Source: Chitinivibrionales bacterium (GTDB taxonomy: Bacteria; Fibrobacterota; Chitinivibrionia; Chitinivibrionales; WJKA01). From it: DNA of 5,408 nucleotides. The position numbers were made by a program, and so were the translations under genes. The DNA is taken from positions 1 to 5,408 of the forward strand of contig WJKA01000032.1 in assembly GCA_014729375.1 (NCBI GenBank), in the 5' to 3' direction. Shown piece after piece: positions 1-5,408 of this stretch (position 1 is its first letter; every line of letters begins with the position of its first letter). The notes beneath the pieces were generated by a model. The model did no database searches. It saw only the letters and a list, made by a program, of their open reading frames with translations, and was not told the DNA's origin.

Positions 1-545
1 GTGTAGAGGCTGAGCGGCAGGTTGATCCGGGCCAATTCGCGCGCCACCCCGTCGTCGAGCATCTGCTTGTAGTTGGCGTACATGTCCCGGCAGTCGCCCT
101 CGATCAGTTCGATCACTTTCCGCTGCAGCTCCGGCGGCACTTCCTCCTCGCTTGAGCCCTGCACATTCACCGTGTCCTGGCCGCGGATCCGCTCCGGCTC
201 CGGGATGTAGAACTCGTCGAGCATCTCGCTGTAGCGCCCGGAATACTCGTTCAGCCGGGCGGTGCGGTGGCGGATCCACTGGCGGGCCACGAAAATGGGC
301 ATCTTGACATGAAAGGTCAGTACAACCTGCTCAAACGGCGACGTGTGATCGTTCCGCAGGAGATAATTAATCAGACCCTTGTCCTGCCGGTAGCTTTTGG
401 TGCCTTTGCCGTACGACACTCTCGCCGACTGAACAACACGATCATCGTTGCCCAGATAGTCTACGAGGCGGACAAATCCCTTATCAAGCACCTTGAATTT
501 CTTGTCAAGGACCTTTTCCGCTTCAGGAGAAACGCAATGTGCCAT
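1..545 (-). CDS. thyX: Flavin-dependent thymidylate synthase ThyX, C-terminus beyond window
   Basis: Makes dTMP from dUMP in the cytoplasm, using methylene-tetrahydrofolate as carbon donor and FAD/NADPH as reductant; it replaces ThyA. Reading leftward from an ATG at 545-543, 181 codons are visible before the edge; family members are usually about 215-260 residues, so a C-terminal part is missing. The ThyX signature RHRX7S is intact (R92-H93-R94 to S102, continuing GRYS), preceded by FHVKMPIFVARQW at 78-90. The conserved end LARINLPLSLY is at 171-181. The N-terminus (VLDKGFVRLVDY, residues 19-30, then ARVSYGKGTKS) fits the family, which supports this start, although the frame stays open upstream and I see only a weak Shine-Dalgarno. 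Third-position GC rises from about 60% in codons 1-84 to about 93% in codons 85-181 (hand count). The gene lies downstream of ahcY on the same strand, 148 bases away. Family assignment is firm. Confidence 0.95.
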   Translation of the reverse strand, partial: MAHCVSPEAEKVLDKKFKVLDKGFVRLVDYLGNDDRVVQSARVSYGKGTKSYRQDKGLINYLLRNDHTSPFEQVVLTFHVKMPIFVARQWIRHRTARLNEYSGRYSEMLDEFYIPEPERIRGQDTVNVQGSSEEEVPPELQRKVIELIEGDCRDMYANYKQMLDDGVARELARINLPLSLY

Positions 546-562
546 AGGAAACCCTGGAAGAT

Positions 563-683
563 TGTGGTGATGGAGTAGAGGAGCATTGGAGTGGCGGAAA
601 TTCTGCTGCAATAACGCGCAGGATATCAATCATTGCTCCGTCTCCTGCAGCCCGATCCCCCATTACTCCAACACTCCACCACA
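563..683. repeat. Inverted intergenic element made of degenerate 8-base units
   Basis: The ahcY-thyX gap is mostly filled by a roughly 121-base imperfect palindrome. Its outermost 7 bases are perfect inverted repeats (TGTGGTG at 563-569, CACCACA at 677-683). Inside each arm, reading inward, are degenerate octamers of the type TGGAGTRN: TGGAGTAG, AGGAGCAT, TGGAGTGG on the left; TGGAGTGT, TGGAGTAA on the right, read on the minus strand. An inner inverted pair, GCTGCA 605-610 with TGCAGC 646-651, extends the structure. No reading frame of note lies inside. It resembles a small non-autonomous or palindromic intergenic repeat. Whether it is mobile or multi-copy cannot be told from one copy. Confidence 0.6.
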
Positions 684-693
684 CTATTTTTTA

Positions 694-2118
694 TCAATAA
701 CGATAATGGTCGGGTTTATAGGGCCCTTCCACAGGGACACCCAGATAATCCGCCTGCTGCTGAGTTAATTTTGTCAGCTTGCCGCCGAGTTTTTCAACAT
801 GCAGCAGCGCAACTTCCTCGTCAAGAATTTTCGGAAGGCGGTATACGCCGAGATCATATTTCTTTGTCCACAACTCGATCTGAGCCAGGGTCTGGTTGGA
901 AAACGAGTTTGACATGACAAATGACGGATGCCCGGTTGCGCATCCCAGATTGACAAGCCGCCCCTCGGCAAGGAGGTATATGCTGTGACCATCGGGAAAC
1001 GTAAACATGTCGGTACCCGGCTTGATGTTGGTGTGCTCGACACCAGGATATTTTCTCAGGCCCTCAACCTGGATTTCATTATCAAAATGGCCGATATTGC
1101 AGACAATCGCCTGGTCTTTCATTTGGGCCATGTGTTCGGCTGTAATCACATCGCAATCACCCGTTGTGGTGACATAAATATCAGCCATTGGCAATGCATC
1201 TTCCATTGTGCAGACCTTGTACCCAGCCATATATGCCTGCAGCGCGCAGATCGGGTCGATCTCGCTGACCATTACCATCGCTTTCTCATTAGCAAGGGCA
1301 TCCGCAGAACCTTTTCCGACATCGCCGTAGCCGCACACCATGGCAACTTTTCCGGCAATCATGATATCGGTGGCCCGCTTGATCCCGTCGGTAAGCGAAT
1401 GGCGGCATCCGTAAATATTATCGAACTTGCTCTTTGTTACCGAATCATTGACATTGAATGCAGGTACCAGGAGTTCATTTTTGTTCTGCATGTGATACAA
1501 CCGGTGGACTCCGGTGGTAGTTTCTTCGGATACGCCTTTCCACTCCTTTGCCCATTCGTGAAAAATGCCCTTCTTTTTTTTCGTAATCTCTTTCAAGGCG
1601 GCTAAAAGATATTTTTCATCTTCAGACTCGGCCTTTCTTTCCAGCATAGAAGGGTCATCTTCGACTTTATACCCGAGGTGCATCATAAGTGTAGCATCAC
1701 CGCCGTCATCGACAATAAGGTTCGGCCCTTTGCCGCCGGGAAATGAAAGTGCCCGCCAGGTACATACCCAGTATTCGCTCAGGGACTCGCCTTTCCAGGC
1801 AAATACCGGGATACCGGCTTTTGCGATCGCGGCGGCCGCGTGGTCCTGCGTAGAGAAGATATTGCATGATGCCCACTGCACCTCTGCACCAAGCGCCTTG
1901 AGCGTCTCAATCAGGACAGCGGTCTGAATTGTCATATGAAGTGACCCGGATATGCGCGCTCCTGCAAGGGGCTTATCTTTTGCATATTTTTCACGAATTG
2001 CCATTAACCCGGGCATCTCATTCTCAGCAATTGTCATTTCTTTTCTGCCGAAATCAGCAAGTCCCAGATCGGCAACAACATAGGGAATATCATCCCAGAA
2101 ACTCACATGTGGAGCCAT
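694..2118 (-). CDS. ahcY: S-adenosylhomocysteine hydrolase (adenosylhomocysteinase)
   Basis: Cytoplasmic NAD-dependent enzyme that reversibly splits S-adenosylhomocysteine into adenosine and homocysteine, relieving product inhibition of methyltransferases and feeding the methionine cycle. The 474-residue frame is complete. Visible motifs, in order: SGSLHMTIQTAVL (57-69), DHAAAAI (92-98), catalytic-region LIVDDGGD (134-141), SEETTTGVH with E199 (197-205), K229/D233/N234 in TKSKFDN with C238 just after, the NAD-binding glycine loop GYGDVGKG (263-270), and the classical C-terminus KPDHYRY (468-474). Residue roles are transferred from the human enzyme. A charged segment at about 151-195 is the insertion typical of long bacterial forms and absent from the human protein, which explains the length. 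The start has a strong ribosome binding site, AAAGGAG, 8 bases before ATG. It is transcribed away from the protease genes, with thyX downstream. No internal defects seen. Confidence 0.98.
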   Translation of the reverse strand: MAPHVSFWDDIPYVVADLGLADFGRKEMTIAENEMPGLMAIREKYAKDKPLAGARISGSLHMTIQTAVLIETLKALGAEVQWASCNIFSTQDHAAAAIAKAGIPVFAWKGESLSEYWVCTWRALSFPGGKGPNLIVDDGGDATLMMHLGYKVEDDPSMLERKAESEDEKYLLAALKEITKKKKGIFHEWAKEWKGVSEETTTGVHRLYHMQNKNELLVPAFNVNDSVTKSKFDNIYGCRHSLTDGIKRATDIMIAGKVAMVCGYGDVGKGSADALANEKAMVMVSEIDPICALQAYMAGYKVCTMEDALPMADIYVTTTGDCDVITAEHMAQMKDQAIVCNIGHFDNEIQVEGLRKYPGVEHTNIKPGTDMFTFPDGHSIYLLAEGRLVNLGCATGHPSFVMSNSFSNQTLAQIELWTKKYDLGVYRLPKILDEEVALLHVEKLGGKLTKLTQQQADYLGVPVEGPYKPDHYRY

Positions 2119-2123
2119 AGAAT

Positions 2124-2132
2124 TTTCTCCTT
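2124..2132 (-). promoter_or_regulatory. Ribosome binding site of ahcY
   Basis: On the minus strand AAAGGAG lies 8 bases upstream of the ahcY ATG (2118-2116). This near-ideal Shine-Dalgarno fixes the start codon and gives the 474-residue protein. Confidence 0.85.
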
Positions 2133-2178
2133 TGTAGATGAATAAAAAATTACGCTAATTTTCCACTTAAAAATTGTG

Positions 2179-2240
2179 CTCGTCCGCATGCTTCTGAGCA
2201 GGCTGCGGAAGGACTGGTGCTCAGTGCTGCGGTGGTCGAA
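2179..2240 (-). promoter_or_regulatory. Hairpin in the ahcY 5' leader, possible regulatory RNA
   Basis: The stretch starting about 60 bases upstream of the ahcY ATG can fold into one long, interrupted hairpin. A perfect 7-base stem (CTGAGCA 2194-2200 with TGCTCAG 2218-2224) has a 17-base loop. It sits inside a perfect 5-base stem (CCGCA 2184-2188 with TGCGG 2228-2232), with a further 4-base pairing (2179-2182 with 2237-2240, one G-U on the minus-strand RNA). ahcY leaders in many bacteria carry the SAH riboswitch, but I do not recognise that riboswitch's conserved core here. The structure is seen; a regulatory role is inference. Confidence 0.35.
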
Positions 2241-2385
2241 CTCGTCTTCATGTTAATATTTTTCATTCATTCGTCTACGAGTACGAACTGAAAATAAAGA
2301 CCAAAATACAATATTTAACCCCGCTAATCCAAAGTTATTGCCAAAGTGACCGGTTATGACGTAAAAATTTTGGCATAAGTGTGTC

Positions 2386-2528
2386 GGCCAGCCGCAGGAA
2401 TATACTGGCCAATGAACCGGTCGAGATACCAGCAGGCATCAGGTTGTCCCCCGGAACACCCATAGAGCCCAACCACATCGCCGCTATGGGGAAATATCCA
2501 GATATATCCTCCGGGAATAATTTCCCGG
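2386..2528. repeat. Cluster of perfect inverted repeats with alternative pairings
   Basis: Four exact inverted pairs lie in 143 bases: GGCCAG 2386-2391 with CTGGCC 2405-2410; CCCGGA 2450-2455 with TCCGGG 2510-2515; nested inside it CCCATAG 2459-2465 with CTATGGG 2484-2490; and CCGGGAA 2511-2517 with TTCCCGG 2522-2528 around a 4-base loop. The second and fourth share bases 2511-2515, so they cannot form together. No T-run follows the last hairpin, so it is not a simple terminator. Function unknown. Confidence 0.5.
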
Positions 2529-2543
2529 CCGGCAAAAAATGAA

Positions 2544-2580
2544 GAAAACCATCATTTCGCCCGGTTTTCCGCTTTTTTTT
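2544..2580 (+). terminator. Terminator-like hairpin with T-run
   Basis: GAAAACC (2544-2550) pairs exactly with GGTTTTC (2563-2569) around a 12-base loop. After three bases a run of eight T's follows (2573-2580). The stem is A/T-heavy, so strength is doubtful. It would stop rightward transcription entering from the spacer, either ending a decayed upstream gene or insulating the protease promoter. Confidence 0.4.
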
Positions 2581-2603
2581 CATGGACAACCTTGTTTTAT
2601 ACT
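2576..2603 (+). promoter_or_regulatory. Candidate promoter of the protease operon
   Basis: TATACT at 2598-2603 matches the sigma-70 -10 consensus in five of six positions. The -35 is weak: only T-rich TTTTTC or TTTTCA lies 15-16 bases upstream, partly within the terminator's T-run. Transcription would begin near 2610, leaving a leader of about 60 bases before the ATG at 2670. Confidence 0.3.
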
Positions 2604-2660
2604 ATTTTTGGAGGATGCAGCAAAACGAATCATCCCTTCCGATTTATTTTTTTTTCACTC

Positions 2661-2665
2661 AAGGA
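2661..2665 (+). promoter_or_regulatory. Ribosome binding site deciding the HtrA start
   Basis: AAGGA four bases before ATG 2670 supports this start, and the signal peptide begins exactly there. A second purine-rich motif, GGAGG at 2610-2614, abuts an ATG at 2615 that opens only a 24-codon frame ending at TAG 2687-2689, overlapping the protease start. Confidence 0.6.
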
Positions 2666-2669
2666 TTTT

Positions 2670-4715
2670 ATGCAAAAGAAATTTTTTAGACACCTGGTGC
2701 AGTTTGTGTTCCCCGCTCTTCCGCTGATTGCCGCATCCGGCGCTGAAAGAACTGTTCCCGCTTCGGGCGACTCCTCTGATATTTCTCACGCAATCGATAA
2801 AATTGCACCTGCGCTGGTGCGTATTCATGTCGTGTCTATCGAGCATATGCAGGGAAAAGAAACAAAGTTCGAGACCTCGGGAAGCGGCGTGATTATTACT
2901 GAGCAGGGGCATGTTGTCACCAATCATCACGTGGCAGGTAGAGCGCGCCGAATCACCTGTACAATGGCCTCCAGAGATGAAATAAAAGCCGAGCTGGTCG
3001 GGACCGATCCTTTGACCGACATAGCAGTCATTAAGTTGATCCCTGAGAAAAAGCGCACATTTCAAACTGCGCCATTCGGTGAATCATCAAAAGTCAAGGT
3101 CGGGGACCGGGTCATGGCCATGGGAAGTCCACTGGCACTATCACAATCGGTAACCATGGGGATAATCAGCAACACAGAACTTGTCATGCCGGAGATGTAC
3201 TGGCCGTTTAACAAGATAACCATTGATGGCGAGGATGTCGGTCTGCTGGTACGATGGATCGGTCATGATGCCGATATTTTCCCCGGCAATTCCGGAGGGC
3301 CGCTTGTCAACCTTGCCGGAGAAATTGTCGGGATCAACGAAATAAGCCTTGGAATCGGTGCTGCCATTCCTGCAGATCTTGCCCGGCGAATTGCACGGGA
3401 AATAATCGAAAATGGAGAAATCGTCCGAAGCTGGACCGGTCTTGAAGTTCAACCGCTTCTTGAAAACAGCCGGGTTGAAAACGGTGTGCTGGTAAGCGGA
3501 ACTATCGTGAACTCCCCGGCTCACAAAGCCGGCATTCAGTCCGGAGATATTATCACCAAAATAGGCGAGTACACCCCGATTGTCCATTTTGCCGAAGAAC
3601 TGCCGGTATTCAATAATTATATAGTCCAGCTTCCGGTTGGCAAAAGTATCGCCGTTTCATTGATTCGCAACGACACAAAGAAAAAATGCTCTCTTACTTC
3701 CATACAACGTGATTACCTTCGGCCGGAAACGGTTGAGATCAAGCAATGGGGCATGACTGTCCGGAATATTTCGCTTATGGCGGCCAAAGAGATGAAGCGG
3801 GATTCTCAGGACGGTGTTCTTGTCACATCACTCCGCCCGGGCGGGCCGTGCGACGAAGCGCGGCCGTCAATAATCTCAAACGATATTATCGTCAAGGTAA
3901 ATGGTACCCCGGTACGAAACATTCACGAGCTTGCTGCTGCTACCAGCACAATAACCGATACCGCCGGGAACGGAGTTCCGGTGCTGGTTGCATTTGAGCG
4001 CAAAGAAGAGCAGCGCCTGACCATTGTAAAAATCGGCACCAGAGAAATGTATGATTACGGGTATGAAGTACGCAAGGCCTGGCTTCCAATATCAGTGCAG
4101 GTGCTGACATCAGATATCGCAGCGCACCTTGGAATCCCCGGAAAAAGCGGTGTACGGATAACCAGAATTTATCCCGACAGCAGAACGGAAAACTCCGGGT
4201 TGAAAGTTGGTGATGTCATTACCATGCTCGACAACGAGAGGCTTGATGTATCGGAACCTGAGGATGTCGAGTTTTTTAATGCCAGGATCCGGGATTATAA
4301 AACAGGCAGCGTTGTTTCGCTTGGAATACTGCGGGACAAAAAGGAAATTACGAAAAAAGTAACTCTTGTCAAATCACCACAGCCCTCGCGAGAAATGAAA
4401 AAGTTTCGTGACAATAATTTTGAATTTACAGCACGAAATATTTCCTATTTCGACCGGGTAAACAATGATTTTGACCAGTCACTGAAGGGCGTTATTGTCG
4501 AGATTGTCGATCAGGGCGGATGGGCAGCGCTGGGAAATCTCGCAGTCGGAGATATTATCCTTTCCATAAATAAAAAACCGGTTGCCGCTATTGCCGAGCT
4601 GGAAACAACAATGAAATCCATAGAAAAAATGAAAGAGCCGTATGCCGTGTTTCAGGTCAGACGCGGGATCCATACGCTTTTTCTCGAAATTGAACCGGAT
4701 TGGAATAAAAAATGA
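2670..4715 (+). CDS. Exported HtrA/Deg serine protease with four PDZ domains
   Basis: Envelope quality-control protease of the HtrA (S1C) family; such enzymes degrade or refold damaged exported proteins. I start it at ATG 2670 (681 residues): AAGGA lies 4 bases upstream and a Sec signal peptide follows (MQKK, hydrophobic 11-22, likely cleavage after A25). A TTG at 2592 in the same frame would add 26 residues ahead of the signal peptide and is less likely. The protease domain spans about 35-250 with an intact triad: H87 (TNHHV), D117 (LTDIAV), S208 (GNSGGP). PDZ-like segments follow at about 255-345, 355-455, 465-567 and 582-676, each with a GD- or ND-containing carboxylate-loop/strand pattern (SGDIITKIG, SNDIIVKVNG, VGDVITMLD, VGDIILSIN). 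Canonical HtrA proteins carry one or two PDZ domains and about 350-500 residues, so this one is long. Its stop overlaps the next start. Family is sure; PDZ count is by eye. Confidence 0.93.
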   Translation: MQKKFFRHLVQFVFPALPLIAASGAERTVPASGDSSDISHAIDKIAPALVRIHVVSIEHMQGKETKFETSGSGVIITEQGHVVTNHHVAGRARRITCTMASRDEIKAELVGTDPLTDIAVIKLIPEKKRTFQTAPFGESSKVKVGDRVMAMGSPLALSQSVTMGIISNTELVMPEMYWPFNKITIDGEDVGLLVRWIGHDADIFPGNSGGPLVNLAGEIVGINEISLGIGAAIPADLARRIAREIIENGEIVRSWTGLEVQPLLENSRVENGVLVSGTIVNSPAHKAGIQSGDIITKIGEYTPIVHFAEELPVFNNYIVQLPVGKSIAVSLIRNDTKKKCSLTSIQRDYLRPETVEIKQWGMTVRNISLMAAKEMKRDSQDGVLVTSLRPGGPCDEARPSIISNDIIVKVNGTPVRNIHELAAATSTITDTAGNGVPVLVAFERKEEQRLTIVKIGTREMYDYGYEVRKAWLPISVQVLTSDIAAHLGIPGKSGVRITRIYPDSRTENSGLKVGDVITMLDNERLDVSEPEDVEFFNARIRDYKTGSVVSLGILRDKKEITKKVTLVKSPQPSREMKKFRDNNFEFTARNISYFDRVNNDFDQSLKGVIVEIVDQGGWAALGNLAVGDIILSINKKPVAAIAELETTMKSIEKMKEPYAVFQVRRGIHTLFLEIEPDWNKK

Positions 4716-5408
4716 AATACGCATTGCTGTTTGTTTCCGGCGTATTACTGACCGGGGTCTTTGCACGCGAACCAATAGAAAATCGTGCACGGAAAATATA
4801 TGCAGAATACAGCGATGCGGTCGTCACGGTGAAACTTGTCACCCGCCAACGAATGGTCGTTTCCGGAAAGGAAATGGACCGGGGTGAACAGAAGCAGGAG
4901 GCTGCCGGCGTTATTATCAATCAATCAGGCCTCACTATCGTTTCCCTTTTTGTTACCGACCCATTCGCAAATTCATCTGTGGGCTTTGGCGGAGAAGACA
5001 GCCCTGATTTCAGTTTTGAAACGAAAATTTCCGATGTTAAGATGCTTATGCCCGATGGCGATGAATTACAGGCAAAAGTATTGATACGAGACCGCGATCT
5101 CGATCTGGTTTTTATCGAACCGGTAGATTCAACGGTGAATGATCTCACCTGTATCGATTTTTCCAATTCAACCCGGGCAACAATTCTTCAGACGTGCATC
5201 GTACTCGGCCGCCTGGGCAAAGCTGCCGGAAGAGAAGCATCGGTGACCCTCTGCCGCATAAAAGCGACCGTGCAAAAGCCGCGGTTTTTTTATATTCCCG
5301 ACGGTACTGCTGTTTTTGACGGGCTTGGAAGGCCGGCTTTTGCCGAAAACGGCAAAACAGTCGGCATCCTGCTTATGCGTGTAATGCCGTCACCCAGAAA
5401 TGAATTCA
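4712..5408 (+). CDS. Exported HtrA-like pseudoprotease (catalytic His and Ser replaced), 3' truncated by window
   Basis: Begins with ATG overlapping the TGA of the upstream protease (ATGA), so translation is probably coupled; no strong ribosome binding site is seen. 232 codons are visible and the frame runs off the window. Residues 1-18 form a signal peptide (MKYALLFVSG..., cleavage likely after VFA). The rest follows the upstream protease's fold. DAVVTVKLV (35-43) matches its PALVRIHVV. AAGVIINQSGLTIVSLFV (64-81) matches SGVIITEQGHVVTNHHV. LDLVFIE (130-136) matches TDIAVIK. DGLGRPAFAENGKTVGI (203-219) matches GNSGGPLVNLAGEIVGI. In this alignment the catalytic His is F80 and the nucleophilic Ser is L205; only the Asp (D131) remains. 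A glycine-rich insertion of about 20 residues (83-104) follows the former His site. It is therefore very probably not a protease; a role as regulator, adaptor or structural partner of the upstream enzyme is inferred. Whether PDZ domains follow is outside the window. Confidence 0.8.
   Translation, partial: MKYALLFVSGVLLTGVFAREPIENRARKIYAEYSDAVVTVKLVTRQRMVVSGKEMDRGEQKQEAAGVIINQSGLTIVSLFVTDPFANSSVGFGGEDSPDFSFETKISDVKMLMPDGDELQAKVLIRDRDLDLVFIEPVDSTVNDLTCIDFSNSTRATILQTCIVLGRLGKAAGREASVTLCRIKATVQKPRFFYIPDGTAVFDGLGRPAFAENGKTVGILLMRVMPSPRNEF

Larger units (their letters stand above)
2119..2591. other. Untranslated divergent spacer between ahcY and the protease genes
   Basis: Neither strand carries a convincing gene here. 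Next to ahcY are its ribosome binding site and a hairpin leader. Positions 2241-2380 are AT-rich and would suit promoters, but I could not pick a clear -35/-10 pair for ahcY. Positions 2386-2528 hold a cluster of perfect inverted repeats, and a terminator-like hairpin follows. A plus-strand frame from about 2378 stays open to TGA 2540-2542, just before that hairpin; it may be a gene remnant, but it has no ribosome binding site and I recognise no family. Confidence 0.6.

Noticed and set aside
928..1605. 225-codon plus-strand frame across ahcY
   Set aside because: Antisense to a fully conserved ahcY; its sequence looks like a shadow and matches no family I recognise.
2179..2240. Confident call of an SAH riboswitch upstream of ahcY
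   Set aside because: Position fits, but the conserved core sequences I remember for this riboswitch are not visible; kept only as an unclassified structured leader.
2150..2251. 33-codon minus-strand frame upstream of ahcY (starts MKTSSTTAAL)
   Set aside because: No ribosome binding site; composition follows the hairpin sequence it overlaps. A leader peptide cannot be excluded but is not supported.
2378..2542. Plus-strand open frame of about 54 codons ending just before the terminator-like hairpin
   Set aside because: No ribosome binding site, only a GTG at 2381 as start, no family recognised. Its position before a terminator is suggestive of a gene remnant, so it is noted in the spacer entry but not called as a gene.
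2335..2589. 84-codon minus-strand frame starting from TTG in the divergent spacer
   Set aside because: TTG start, no recognised family, no clear ribosome binding site; it covers the hairpin cluster and its N-terminal lysines simply read the T-run on the other strand.
2592..2669. Extension of the HtrA protease to a TTG start at 2592
   Set aside because: It would put 26 residues ahead of a good signal peptide. ATG 2670 has its own ribosome binding site, and the extension runs over the likely promoter and leader.

Overview
The window carries two divergent gene pairs separated by an untranslated, hairpin-rich spacer of about 550 bases. Signal peptides and a periplasmic-type HtrA protease point to a Gram-negative bacterium. 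Most of the sequence has mid-range GC, but the first ~295 bases are clearly GC-richer. I cannot place the organism more precisely. None of the genes is diagnostic for a phylum.

Minus strand, reading leftward from about 2250: a structured leader, then ahcY (694-2118), a complete S-adenosylhomocysteine hydrolase of the long bacterial type. A 148-base gap follows, holding an inverted element built from degenerate 8-base units (563-683). Next comes thyX (545 down to the window edge), a flavin-dependent thymidylate synthase missing its C-terminus. AhcY removes the by-product of SAM-dependent methylation. ThyX makes dTMP from methylene-tetrahydrofolate. The two share only a loose link through one-carbon metabolism, so I do not claim they form a functional operon. 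Within thyX the codon usage changes abruptly near position 295.

Spacer 2119-2669: it contains a hairpin leader upstream of ahcY, several perfect inverted repeats at 2386-2528 (some mutually exclusive), a terminator-like hairpin with eight T's (2544-2580), and a plausible promoter -10 box before the rightward genes.

Plus strand: 2670-4715 encodes an exported HtrA/Deg serine protease with an intact His-Asp-Ser triad and, as I read it, four PDZ domains instead of the usual one or two. Its stop codon overlaps the start of the next gene (ATGA). That gene (4712 to the window end) encodes an exported protein with the same chymotrypsin-like layout, but Phe sits where the catalytic His should be and Leu where the nucleophilic Ser should be. 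The main finding is therefore a translationally coupled pair of a multi-PDZ active HtrA and an HtrA-like pseudoprotease. The second protein might act as a regulator, adaptor or scaffold of the first.
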